Shown: piece by piece, positions 1-8,079 of the stretch
Layout of the letters: the number at the start of each line of letters is the position of its first letter
Numbering within the stretch: the first letter of the stretch is position 1
Origin: Roseateles sp.
Lineage (GTDB): Bacteria; Pseudomonadota; Gammaproteobacteria; Burkholderiales; Burkholderiaceae_C
DNA length: 64,000 nt
Direction: 5' to 3'
NCBI RefSeq assembly: GCF_019237615.1
Contig: NZ_JAFAGT010000059.1
Span: forward strand, 1 to 64,000
The notes under the pieces: generated by a model
The model's input: the letters and a program-made list of their open reading frames with translations, nothing else
The model's database searches: none
What the model was told of the DNA's origin: nothing
Program-made: the position numbers and the translations under genes

Positions 1-402
1 GCGCATGGAGCGCTGCTGGGCCTTGGCGAACTCGCGGTACTTGATGCAGAAGCTCGTGTACTTGTAGGCCAGCGGGTTGGCGCTGGCGTACTCCTCCCAC
101 AGCAGCATCAGCGTGACACCCGGGCGCTTGAGCTCCTGGTGAACGACGCCGAAGTCGGGTGCGAGCTGATGGCTGGATCTGGGCAGCGCCGGTCGGTACA
201 GCAGCGCCTCCAGGGCCTCGTCGCTCAGGCTGTCGGCGACGGCACAGTCCACGCCGGCGACCTTGGCCAACGACACGTACTTGCCGACCACGCTCTTGGA
301 AATCTTGAGGGCGCGGCCGACCTCGTTGTAGCTCAGACCTGCCTGCAAGTGCAGGCGCAATGCCTCTCGGATACGGCGCATGGTGACTCTGTTGGTTGGC
401 AT
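1..402 (-). CDS. istA: IS21-family transposase IstA, N-terminal part
   Basis: This is the first 134 residues of an IS21-type DDE transposase; the gene continues beyond the left edge, so the catalytic domain is not visible. The start ATG is at 402-400 and the frame is open to the edge. Residues about 9-45 form a helix-turn-helix that begins MRRIREALRLHLQAGLSYNE and contains the recognition-helix-like segment GRALKISKSVVGKYV. The following segment (LLWEEYASANP, YTSFCIKYREF) is typical of the IstA region before the integrase core. Transcription runs out of tniA toward the left. Confidence 0.85.
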   Translation of the reverse strand, partial: MPTNRVTMRRIREALRLHLQAGLSYNEVGRALKISKSVVGKYVSLAKVAGVDCAVADSLSDEALEALLYRPALPRSSHQLAPDFGVVHQELKRPGVTLMLLWEEYASANPLAYKYTSFCIKYREFAKAQQRSMR

Positions 403-468
403 CGGCTCGGGCCGCAAAAAAGCGGCGAGCCTATGCCGGTCAGAAGATCACCTGCGCACCACCCCCAT

Positions 469-579
469 CGTCCACGATCACGCTGAAACAGCGTCCACGA
501 TCAGACTGAAACGCCGTCCACGATCACGCTGAAATCCCGTCCACCATCAGCCTGAAACGCCGTCCACGATGGGCTGAAA
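469..579. repeat. Five tandem repeats at the IS21 end (transposase binding sites)
   Basis: Copies of CGTCCACGATCAnGCTGAAA start at 469, 492, 515, 538 and 561 with an exact 23-bp period; the last copy is one base shorter (CGTCCACGATGGGCTGAAA). IS21-family elements carry multiple repeats of this kind at their ends, thought to bind IstA. The repeats abut without unique spacers, so this is not a CRISPR array. Confidence 0.85.
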
Positions 580-584
580 TACGC

Positions 585-959
585 ATCAGCCAGCTCTACT
601 TCTTTGACCCAGACCTCAAGCGGTACTTCGCCATCCCGTACCGCGACACCTCCCTGCCGCCTGTCAGCATCTGGGAGTGGCGGGCCGGCCAGAAGATGGC
701 CGCCGAGCTTGGAGTTGCCGACTACGACGAACGCGCGGTGTTCGCCCTGATCAACCGTCAACGCGAGATCGAAGAGCAGGCCGCGGCCGAGACCAAGTCT
801 GCCCGGCGGGCCCAGCAGCGTAGGGTGCAGCACACCAAGGCTCGGAAGACCCAGAAGGAGGATCTGCCCACCGTGAGCAATCCGCCGCCAAGCACGACAG
901 CGCCAAAGCTGCCTGGGTACGACCCCAGCAACATCAGGCCCTTTGACGACGATGAATGA
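585..959 (+). pseudogene. tniA: tniA (TnsB-like DDE transposase), 3' fragment cut by IS21
   Basis: The frame is open from the IS21 end to TGA at 957-959 and encodes about 124 residues, beginning RISQLYFFDPDLKRYFAIPY. This matches the C-terminal mu-transposase/beta-barrel region of TniA-type transposases, followed by the usual charged, glutamine-rich tail and a proline-rich C-terminus. Full-length TniA proteins exceed 500 residues, so the catalytic DDE core is missing from this piece; it presumably lies beyond the IS on the left or has been lost. tniB starts inside the last codons (ATG 952). Confidence 0.8.
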
Positions 960-1857
960 CGCCGTCGCGCAATACGAGCATCTCAACGCCAAGGCGCAGG
1001 AACAACTCGCGCTGCCGGATGCGGACCGCATCCGGGCCATCCGCGCCGGCATGTGGCTCCCCCTGGACCACGCCAAGAGCACGCTGACCAAGCTGGAGGA
1101 ACTGCTGACCTACCCCGAGGTCACGCGCATGCCAAGCTACCTGCTGGTGGGACCGTCCTACAGCGGCAAGACATCGATCCTGGAGCGGTTCATGGAACTG
1201 CACCCGCCGGACATCAGCCCCGAGCGAGAAGCGACGTTGTGCCCGGTGGTGATGATCGACGCACCGCCGAAGCCAGACCTCTCGGACTTTTACAGCCGCA
1301 TCCTGGACGCGCTCATGGCGCCGTACAAGCCGACGGCGCCACCCCACGCGAAGTACTCGCAGGTCAAGCTGCTGTTCCGCGAACTGAGCGTGCGAGTCCT
1401 GATCGTCGACGAGATCCACCACCTCATCGCCGGCAGCCTGAACCGGCAGCGCGAGTTCCGCAACGCGCTCAAGAGCCTCAGCAACGAGGCCAAGATCAGC
1501 ATCGTCGCCTCCGGCATCGAGGAGGCCTACAACGCCTTCAACGCCGACGCGCAGATGTCCAGCCGCTTCATGCCTGTCGAGATGCCGCGCTGGTCACCCG
1601 GCCCCGACATGGGCCGCTTGCTGATGACGCTGGAACGGCGCACGCCGCTGCGCCGAGCCTCATCGCTGCATCAGCCCAAGCTGATGCTGGCCATTCACGC
1701 GCGCAGCGAGTCCATGCTCGGCGACATCTTCGATCTGGTTAAGGAGGCCGCGGTCGATGCCGTGCGCAGTGGCGACGAGCAGATCACCGAAAAGCGGCTT
1801 TCCAAGCTGGATTGGGTTCCTCCCTCCAAACGGAAGATGTACCGTCGCCCGCTGTGA
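952..1857 (+). CDS. tniB: TniB-family transposition ATPase (TnsC-like)
   Basis: A 301-residue AAA ATPase that, in Tni/Tn7-type transposons, forms filaments on target DNA and activates the TniA transposase. Walker A is GPSYSGKT at residues 67-74 and Walker B is VLIVDEIHHL at about 149-158, followed by the typical TniB segment. The ATG at 952 is preferred over an in-frame TTG at 943 because it overlaps the tniA stop by eight bases, the usual translational coupling. The C-terminus overlaps the GTG start of tniQ by four bases. The gene appears intact although tniA is broken, so it could in principle work in trans. Confidence 0.9.
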   Translation: MNDAVAQYEHLNAKAQEQLALPDADRIRAIRAGMWLPLDHAKSTLTKLEELLTYPEVTRMPSYLLVGPSYSGKTSILERFMELHPPDISPEREATLCPVVMIDAPPKPDLSDFYSRILDALMAPYKPTAPPHAKYSQVKLLFRELSVRVLIVDEIHHLIAGSLNRQREFRNALKSLSNEAKISIVASGIEEAYNAFNADAQMSSRFMPVEMPRWSPGPDMGRLLMTLERRTPLRRASSLHQPKLMLAIHARSESMLGDIFDLVKEAAVDAVRSGDEQITEKRLSKLDWVPPSKRKMYRRPL

Positions 1858-2876
1858 GCCGCGGCCCCAACACCAGCGAGCCCTTGTGGCCGGTGCGGTA
1901 CAAGCCCTGCGAAGACGAGTTGCTGTCGTCGTGGCTGACCCGGTTGGCCCACGGCATGGGGCTCAAGGTCCAGACCCTGTGCAACCTGGAGTTCGGCAGC
2001 CGGCGCCAGGTCTGGAATCGCGACATCGACCGGCTCGCTCCGCCCTGGTTGCTGGAAACGCTCTGCCGTCGCACGGGCACTTCGAGAGAGGCGGCGGAGC
2101 AGACCACGCTGCGCGCCTACGAAGGGACGTTCTACCGGAAGTACCGCGCGAGCGGCACGCTTCCGTGGATGCTCGCTCTACAGATGTACCACCGGCGCTG
2201 GACGGGCTACGGGCTGCAGTTCTGCCCAGCCTGCTTGGCCGACGGCGATGCCTGCTACTACCGCAGGAGCTGGCGCGTGGCGCTGCATACCGTGTGCCTG
2301 AAGCACCAATGCCTGCTCCTCGACCGCTGTCCGACCTGCCAAGCAAGCCTTGCTTTCGTCCGGACCGAACTGGGCCGACACGAGATCGACGAACTTCCCG
2401 GCCTGTACTGCTGTCACTCGTGCGGGTGCGATTTGAGGCAGTCTTGCGCTCCGCCCCCACCATGTCTGGATGAGGAAGCCGCGAGCTGGCTAACGGCTCT
2501 GTGGATGGAGCTTGGTAGACCAGAATGTAAGCTGACCTCCGTCGACAACGCCGAAGTCCTCCATGTCATCTGCACGCTGCTGACGCGGCAGCGGCCGGCC
2601 CTGCGATTGCGCGGGTACCTCGGTGATGCGCTCGGCGCGGAACCGGCATTGGGTGGCGGTGGGCGGGTGCCCATCGAAATCCGGCCGGCGGTGGAGCGCC
2701 ACCAGCTCCTGCAGATGGCGGCCTGGGTGATGGTCGACATGCCGGGACGGCTCAGGCAAGCGCTCGACGCGCACGCGCTGCGCTACAACCACCTGGTGCG
2801 GGATTTCAGGCAGTTGCCGGGCAGCTATTTGCGAGCCGTTTTGACCTTGCGTCGTCGCGGCGTGGCTTCTCGGTAG
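1854..2876 (+). CDS. tniQ: TniQ-family target-selection protein
   Basis: A 340-residue TniQ protein, the adaptor that links a target-site signal to the TniB ATPase. The N-terminal segment (EDELLSSWLTRLAHGMG) is the TniQ signature. Zinc ligands follow: CPAC at 124-127, C148 and H151, CPTC at 159-162 and CHSCGC at about 187-192. At 340 residues it is shorter than TnsD proteins, which carry an extra DNA-binding C-terminal domain. The GTG at 1854 (GTGA overlap with the tniB stop) is chosen over an upstream TTG at 1812. It is the last transposition gene of the operon. Confidence 0.85.
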   Translation: MSRGPNTSEPLWPVRYKPCEDELLSSWLTRLAHGMGLKVQTLCNLEFGSRRQVWNRDIDRLAPPWLLETLCRRTGTSREAAEQTTLRAYEGTFYRKYRASGTLPWMLALQMYHRRWTGYGLQFCPACLADGDACYYRRSWRVALHTVCLKHQCLLLDRCPTCQASLAFVRTELGRHEIDELPGLYCCHSCGCDLRQSCAPPPPCLDEEAASWLTALWMELGRPECKLTSVDNAEVLHVICTLLTRQRPALRLRGYLGDALGAEPALGGGGRVPIEIRPAVERHQLLQMAAWVMVDMPGRLRQALDAHALRYNHLVRDFRQLPGSYLRAVLTLRRRGVASR

Positions 2877-2911
2877 TGATGCATTTCGAGTCTCCTGCGC
2901 GCCATCCTTGG

Positions 2912-2936
2912 CCCTCCGGGCGAATGGCCCGGAGGG
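2912..2936 (+). terminator. GC-rich hairpin after tniQ (weak terminator)
   Basis: Inverted arms CCCTCCGGG (2912-2920) and CCCGGAGGG (2928-2936) with a 7-base loop lie 35 bases after the tniQ stop. There is no T-run behind it, so termination is only likely, not shown. Confidence 0.4.
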
Positions 2937-2975
2937 TAGAGATGGCCTCGCGGTGATCGAGACACCCGCCAAACA

Positions 2976-2991
2976 CTGTTTATTTGTACAG
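2976..2991. promoter_or_regulatory. LexA-box-like palindrome upstream of the AAA/subtilase/nuclease operon
   Basis: CTGTTTATTTGTACAG fits CTGT-N8-ACAG, the SOS box of gamma- and betaproteobacteria, and is flanked by A and T as in the extended consensus. It lies about 118 bases before the ATG at 3109 in an AT-richer intergenic stretch. The pattern is expected by chance about once per 65 kb, so placement is the main support. Confidence 0.45.
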
Positions 2992-3108
2992 TTTTGCGTG
3001 CACACTCCAGCAACGCTGGCGGCTCAACTAATTCTGACGACGCTGCATTTTTCGTCATAAACTTCGCCATAACTACAGGCCGACGTCGCCACAATTAATC
3101 TCAATGAA

Positions 3109-4260
3109 ATGACAGAAAATAAGGCGTCAATTGACGAAATTTCATCCGACTTCGCCACATTGGCGAGACTGGCGGCTTCACAGGCGTACGACGACATCCG
3201 CCTGCTGCTGGCCCGGCTGATCCGCAAGTATCGAGTTCTCCGTCCAGAGCTTGCCAGCCAGCTCGACCATAGTCTGAAGGCATCGCAGACCCGTGGCGTG
3301 GGTGCTTCGGCACTTCGCCGGAACACGCCGGGGCTTGCTACGGCACCGCAGTCTGACGGGCAGCTCTCGCTGATCAAGGTATTTGACGACCTAGAAGGGA
3401 TGGCCGCGCCGCTGCTGCCTAACGTGCTGGAGCGCCAGGTGGATGCCATCGTGAGCGAGCGCCGTCAGCGTGAAGCACTCCTTGCGCGGGGCATTCCACC
3501 GACGCGCTCAGCAATCCTCGTCGGCGCCCCGGGCCTTGGCAAGACACTGTCAGCCCGGTGGATCGCCTATCAGCTCGGCAGGCCGCTGTGGGTGCTCGAT
3601 TTGACAGCCGTGATGAGCAGCTTGCTTGGCAAGACCGGCAGCAACTTGCGCGCCGCCTTGGACCACGCGAAAGCCAACTCTGCAGTGCTGCTGCTCGATG
3701 AGGTCGATGCGATTGCCAAGCGCCGCAGCGACCAATCAGACGTCGGCGAGCTCAAACGTCTGGTCACCGTGATCCTGCAGGAGGTCGACCAGTGGCCGGA
3801 CACAGGGTTGTTGCTAGCGGCGACCAACCATCCAGAACTAGTCGACCCGGCGCTTTGGCGTCGATTCGACGCGGTTCTGAACTTCGGTCCGCCTGATGAA
3901 GCGACCACCACTATCGCGGTGCGGCGCTTTCTGGGCCAGGACCTTGCCGAACTTGAGCCGTGGGTGGGCGAGTTGGCCGCGGGTTTGAAAGAAAAATCTC
4001 TGTCCGAGGTTGAAAGGGCCGTAAACAGCATTCGCCGCGCGCACGCCCTTGAGCAGGCTCCGATCAGAGAACTCGTACAAGGGTTGGTGGGAACCGGAAT
4101 TACGGGCATGAGCAAAGCGGAGAAGCTAGAGATGGCGCTTCAGATGGCCAGGAGCGGCAAGCACTCGCACCAGGAGATCAGCCGCATCACCGGCGTTGCC
4201 CGCGACACGATTCGTAGACACGCTGGGCCATCGCCCAGGCGCGGAAGGGGGATGAAATAA
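3109..4260 (+). CDS. AAA ATPase with C-terminal helix-turn-helix (defence-type operon, gene 1)
   Basis: A 383-residue protein. Residues 1-95 are helical; an AAA domain follows with Walker A GAPGLGKT (139-146), Walker B LLLDEVD (194-200), sensor-1 ATN (238-240) and an arginine-finger-like ALWRRFD (248-254). The C-terminal 35 residues (HQEISRITGVARDTIRRHAG) look like a helix-turn-helix, unusual for a classical AAA protease partner. The stop codon abuts the ATG of the subtilase gene without a gap, so the two are co-translated. A plausible reading is that the ATPase senses or remodels a target and controls the protease. The function is inferred from domains and context; no named system was recognised. 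Confidence 0.8.
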   Translation: MTENKASIDEISSDFATLARLAASQAYDDIRLLLARLIRKYRVLRPELASQLDHSLKASQTRGVGASALRRNTPGLATAPQSDGQLSLIKVFDDLEGMAAPLLPNVLERQVDAIVSERRQREALLARGIPPTRSAILVGAPGLGKTLSARWIAYQLGRPLWVLDLTAVMSSLLGKTGSNLRAALDHAKANSAVLLLDEVDAIAKRRSDQSDVGELKRLVTVILQEVDQWPDTGLLLAATNHPELVDPALWRRFDAVLNFGPPDEATTTIAVRRFLGQDLAELEPWVGELAAGLKEKSLSEVERAVNSIRRAHALEQAPIRELVQGLVGTGITGMSKAEKLEMALQMARSGKHSHQEISRITGVARDTIRRHAGPSPRRGRGMK

Positions 4261-6513
4261 ATGGCTACCCGATACCTCATCGGCAGGGGTGAACTGCTGA
4301 CCTACCCGATCAAGGCACCGAAGACGCAGCCCGGCGAGAAGAAACATCCTTACACGCTGGCCGAGGCAAAGAAGGAGCTGCTTCCGCAGCTTGACGCCGC
4401 GAACGATGTATTCGAGAGCCTGCCACGCAAGGCTTGCCCCGGCGATCTTGCAGTGGCGCTGGTGACGCTGCACCCGGCGTACCTGGCCAAGAGCTACTTC
4501 CCGCGGCACCTCCTGCGTGCAGCCAACCTCGAATCGGTCGGCAGCCGCACGATGAAGATCAAGCCGCGCAAGCTGGCGACAGCGAGTGCCCCGCCAGAGA
4601 CTGAGACCACGCAGCTGTTCGTCGCTGGCAGGCGCTCTGACCTGAAGGCGTTTCGCCGCCTCGTGGCTGGCTTGAGCGAGGAAACTGCGGAAGGCCAGGA
4701 ATTCAAGCAGATCGAGACCATCGAACCACTGGAGCCCAAGGGCCGCCTGCGGCCATCCCGCAAACGTGGTTCCGATGTGTTCGAAGTCGGCCTGCACGTT
4801 CCCAACGACGGTGATAGCGAATGGGTGCGCGCGGCGTTCGCCAACTATGCGCAGACCTGCGAATTCACTGTGAACCCACACTTCAGCTTTCGTCCGGGCC
4901 GAATGCTCTTCGTGCCGGTGGAAGGTGATCGCTCGGGGCTCGATGAGCTAGCTCAGTTCACGCTTGTGCGCGTCATCCGCCCCATGCCGAGGCTGCGCGC
5001 CGCGCGCCCGATGATGCGCAGCAACCCTGTCTCGGTACCGTTCGATCTGCCTATCGTTGAGCCGATCTCCATGGAGCCGAAGGTCGCCATCCTGGACGGT
5101 GGCCTGCCGGAGCAGCATCTCCTGCAGCCGTACGTGCGCCGGTACTTCGTGGCCGATGAAAAGGCCGATGACGTGGACGACTACGTGTCACACGGCCTGG
5201 GCGTTACCTCTGCGCTGCTGTTCGGCCCTATTGAGCCCGACTCGGTGGCGCCCCGCCCGTATGCACCTGTGGATCACCACCGCGTCATCGACTCGCTGTC
5301 CGACGACGAAGACCCGTACGAGCTTTACCGAACCCTCGGACACGTCGAGGCAATCCTGTTGGCTCGCTCCTATCAGTACGTGAATCTCAGCATGGGCCCC
5401 GACCTGTGCGTAGAAGACCACGAAGTCCATGCTTGGACGGCCGTCATCGACGAGATCCTGAGCAATGGCGAGACCGTCTTGAGCGTAGCCGTGGGCAACA
5501 ACGGTGAAGGTGACGAGCTGGCTGGCCTGAATCGGATCCAAGTGCCGGCCGACAGCGTCAATGCGCTGTCGGTGGGGGCCGTGGATCGCTCCGGAGAGAC
5601 TTGGAAGCGCGCGCCCTACAGCGCTGTGGGCCCCGGCCGCAGTCCTGGACGCCGCAAACCCGACTTGGTCGCCTTCGGCGGCTCTGGCCGAGAGTACTTC
5701 CATGTGGTCGCACCGGGTCGCCGTCGCCAGCTCAACGCCACCCTGGGCACCAGCTTCGCGGCACCGTTGGCGCTGCGCGCGGCGGTGGGCATCCGAGCGG
5801 TGTTAGGTCAAGAGGTCCGACCGCTGGCGACGAAGGCGTTGTTGATCCACGGTTGCATACCGAACGCCAACGAGGACGTGGAGGCCGTTGGCTGGGGCAA
5901 GGTTCCGAACGAACTGCGGGCGCTCATCACCTGCGAAGACGGCGTCGCGCGCATCGTCTATCAGGGCGATCTCAACTCAGGCAAGTTCTTGCGGGCGCCG
6001 GTTCCGTTGCCAGACATTGACCTGAACGGCATGGTGACCATTACGGCCACGTTCTGCTACGCGAGCCCTGTCGACCCGCAGGATGCAAGCGCCTATACAA
6101 AGGCGGGCCTGGGCATCACCTTCCGCCCGCATTCCGAGAAGAAGCCGAAGGTCAAGCCGGTCGCCGGCAAGAAGGAGGTTGACCCCGCGTCCCAATACGC
6201 CAAGAGCTTCAGCTTCTTTCCGTCCAACGAATGGCGCACCGAGGCCGAGCAGCGCGCCGACCTGGGCAAGTGGGAAACCGTACTGCATTCGAGCCACAAC
6301 TTCCGCGGCTCCAGCTTGAAGGGCGCGGTCTTCGACGTGCACTACAACGCCCGCGACTCGGGCGCGCCGCTAACAGGCCGAGAGCAAATCCCATATGCCC
6401 TAGTCATCACGGTGCAGGCCCCTCGCCACCCCGATCTCTACCAGCAGATCCTGGATGCACACGTCGACCTGCAGGCGCTGGTGCCGGCGGCCAACATCTC
6501 GATCAACCTCTGA
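4261..6513 (+). CDS. Subtilisin-like (S8) serine protease (defence-type operon, gene 2)
   Basis: A 750-residue protein without a signal peptide, so probably cytoplasmic. About 270 N-terminal residues form a domain I do not recognise. The S8 catalytic domain follows with the triad D279 (VAILDGG), H311 (DYVSHGLG) and S498 (LGTSFAAP) and the oxyanion-hole region VAVGNNGEG (410-417). The last 200 residues are a mostly beta-type C-terminal domain. AAA ATPase plus S8 peptidase pairs recur in accessory and defence regions of bacteria; one role would be cleavage of a host or phage protein once the ATPase is triggered. All catalytic residues are present, so it should be active. Confidence 0.85.
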   Translation: MATRYLIGRGELLTYPIKAPKTQPGEKKHPYTLAEAKKELLPQLDAANDVFESLPRKACPGDLAVALVTLHPAYLAKSYFPRHLLRAANLESVGSRTMKIKPRKLATASAPPETETTQLFVAGRRSDLKAFRRLVAGLSEETAEGQEFKQIETIEPLEPKGRLRPSRKRGSDVFEVGLHVPNDGDSEWVRAAFANYAQTCEFTVNPHFSFRPGRMLFVPVEGDRSGLDELAQFTLVRVIRPMPRLRAARPMMRSNPVSVPFDLPIVEPISMEPKVAILDGGLPEQHLLQPYVRRYFVADEKADDVDDYVSHGLGVTSALLFGPIEPDSVAPRPYAPVDHHRVIDSLSDDEDPYELYRTLGHVEAILLARSYQYVNLSMGPDLCVEDHEVHAWTAVIDEILSNGETVLSVAVGNNGEGDELAGLNRIQVPADSVNALSVGAVDRSGETWKRAPYSAVGPGRSPGRRKPDLVAFGGSGREYFHVVAPGRRRQLNATLGTSFAAPLALRAAVGIRAVLGQEVRPLATKALLIHGCIPNANEDVEAVGWGKVPNELRALITCEDGVARIVYQGDLNSGKFLRAPVPLPDIDLNGMVTITATFCYASPVDPQDASAYTKAGLGITFRPHSEKKPKVKPVAGKKEVDPASQYAKSFSFFPSNEWRTEAEQRADLGKWETVLHSSHNFRGSSLKGAVFDVHYNARDSGAPLTGREQIPYALVITVQAPRHPDLYQQILDAHVDLQALVPAANISINL

Positions 6514-6533
6514 ACGACGCTGGCGAGTCCTGC

Positions 6534-7796
6534 ATGTTCCCGTTGAGAGACAAAAGCCGCGGCTTCCTGTTCGCATCGGTGCACATCCTCAGCCTGCTCC
6601 AGGCGAGGATCGAGGCGCTCAACCAGGAAGTGGAGAGGATCGAAGCGAATCGACTGTTGAACACCTCGCCAGCCGATCTGGTCAAGTACCTGTCCGAGAA
6701 GTACCGCGTTGAGCCCTTGGTGCTCGACCGCGACGGCATGACGGCGAGCGAGAAGGAAGTAAAGGTAGACGTCAGCGGCGATCCCCGCAGGGCGTTCTTT
6801 GCAAGCCACGACGTCGGTCCGTTCTACGCCCCAGGCCAGCGCATCGAGGTCAGCGTGCCATTCAAAGGGGACGAGGACCTGTTCTACGCTCAGTCAAGCA
6901 CCTACACGGGCAGCTTCCCTCAAGCGGTCGTCAACAGGCAGTCGTTGGTTATCAGCTTCGACACGCCGCACGACGTCGAACGGGATCTGAAGTCCGCGCT
7001 GGACGAGACCCTGCGCGAGGTCGAGCAGCACATCGGGTGGGTCAACGGAGATGTCCGCGGCTTTAACAACAGCCTGGCCCAGCACGCGCAAGCGGCCGTG
7101 GACGGCCGTCGCCAGAGGTTGCTGAACAACCAGGGCAAGCTGGCGGCACTGGGCATCCCAGTCAAGCAAAGCACGGGCATGCCAACGACCTATGCAATCC
7201 CCGACGTTCGCAAGAAGGTGGCGCCCACACTGCCGCCTGCGTCCTCCGGGCCTTTCAAGCCGGAGCCAGTTTTGGAGATGGCCCTGTATGAGCATGCGCT
7301 AAAGGTCATGGGACACATGACGCTGGTGATGGAACGAAGCCCCAGCGCGTTTGCCACCATGGACGAAGAAGCGCTGCGTCAGCACTTCTTGATGCAGCTC
7401 AACGCGCAGTTCGAGGGCAAAGCGACGGGCGAGACCTTCAATGTCAGCGGCAAGACGGACATCCTCTTGCGTGAGGGCGACCGCAACGTTTTCATCGCCG
7501 AATGCAAATTCTGGAAAGGTCCGAAGAAATTCGTTGAAGCCGTCGATCAGTTGCTGGGCTACACGAACTGGCGTGACACCAAGGCCGCCATCCTTGTCTT
7601 CAATCGCGGCACTGAAATGTCCACAGTCTTGACGGGCGTCCAGGCGGCGATGAAGGACCATGCCAACTTCAAGCGCCAGCTTGGGTGGCCGCATGAAAGT
7701 GGCTTCCGCTACGTGTTTCACCAACCCAATGATGTGAGCCGCGAGATGATCATCAGCGTATTGATTTTCCAGGTGCCGTCGGACAACGCGGCTTAA
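6534..7796 (+). CDS. Coiled-coil protein with C-terminal PD-(D/E)XK nuclease-like domain (gene 3)
   Basis: A 420-residue protein starting at ATG 6534, 20 bases after the protease stop, in the same operon. An N-terminal helical stretch (about 15-45) is followed by a beta-rich middle and a helical region near 145-205. The C-terminal 140 residues have a restriction-endonuclease-like arrangement: an acidic helix (MDEEALRQHF), GKTDILL with D309, then IAECKFW with E323 and K325, then a Q-containing helix (AVDQLLGY). This supports a PD-(D/E)XK nuclease, probably DNA-directed. A long in-frame extension upstream overlaps the protease gene and is not used. I do not know a named defence family with this exact layout. 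Confidence 0.75.
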   Translation: MFPLRDKSRGFLFASVHILSLLQARIEALNQEVERIEANRLLNTSPADLVKYLSEKYRVEPLVLDRDGMTASEKEVKVDVSGDPRRAFFASHDVGPFYAPGQRIEVSVPFKGDEDLFYAQSSTYTGSFPQAVVNRQSLVISFDTPHDVERDLKSALDETLREVEQHIGWVNGDVRGFNNSLAQHAQAAVDGRRQRLLNNQGKLAALGIPVKQSTGMPTTYAIPDVRKKVAPTLPPASSGPFKPEPVLEMALYEHALKVMGHMTLVMERSPSAFATMDEEALRQHFLMQLNAQFEGKATGETFNVSGKTDILLREGDRNVFIAECKFWKGPKKFVEAVDQLLGYTNWRDTKAAILVFNRGTEMSTVLTGVQAAMKDHANFKRQLGWPHESGFRYVFHQPNDVSREMIISVLIFQVPSDNAA

Positions 7797-7853
7797 GCCG
7801 GCCATCTATCAGGACGCGTCAACCAACGCCGACAACTTGCAGCAGCTTTGGGT

Positions 7854-8016
7854 CAGCCGCCCCATGCCATCACAACCGCTTCCAGGGGCCAGACCATGCG
7901 CCCACCAATAGACCGCATCTGCATGCAGCGCGAAGAAGTACGCGGAAGCCGCCATGACGACGGCGCCCCGATAGCGATGGCAAATGGAATGCCGGAGTCG
8001 TCGCCGGAGTCTTTGA
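7854..8016 (-). pseudogene. Decayed fragment of a second copy of the 16694-17443 membrane-protein gene
   Basis: About 160 bases align with roughly 80-85 percent identity (by eye) to 17157-17320, covering the join of the glycine/aspartate-rich N-terminal part and the first membrane segment (DSGDDSGIPFAIAIG is still readable). At least two indels relative to the intact copy break the frame, and no start or end remains. It shows that the gene was once duplicated about 9 kb away within the same element. Confidence 0.75.
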
Positions 8017-8079
8017 AGCCTGGATCTTCTCCTGAGCCACCTGGGCTGGACGATGCGAGCGTGCCAGCTCTTGAAAGGA

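Larger units (their letters stand above)
1..585 (-). mobile_element. IS21-family insertion sequence, one end (partial)
   Basis: The N-terminal part of an IstA transposase reads leftward off the window edge, and its upstream side carries five tandem 23-bp-period repeats, the organisation known for IS21-family ends. The outer boundary is placed near 585, where the complementary strand would begin 5'-TGCGTATTTCAG. This end lies directly against the interrupted tniA reading frame. istB and the other end are outside the window. Confidence 0.75.

Noticed and set aside
469-579. Tandem repeats as a possible CRISPR array
   Set aside because: The repeats are 20 bases long with only about 3 bases between them, no unique spacers and no cas genes; they fit IS21-end binding sites.
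3020-3090. CTTCGCCATAACT and similar words as a second copy of the transposon end repeats
   Set aside because: The similarity to CTTCGCTATTTTCTCAT is limited to 6-8 bases and the spacing is irregular.
6231-6533. An N-terminal extension of the nuclease-like protein reaching back into the protease gene
   Set aside because: It would overlap the protease frame by about 280 bases and is Arg/Pro-rich shadow sequence; ATG 6534 follows the protease stop naturally.
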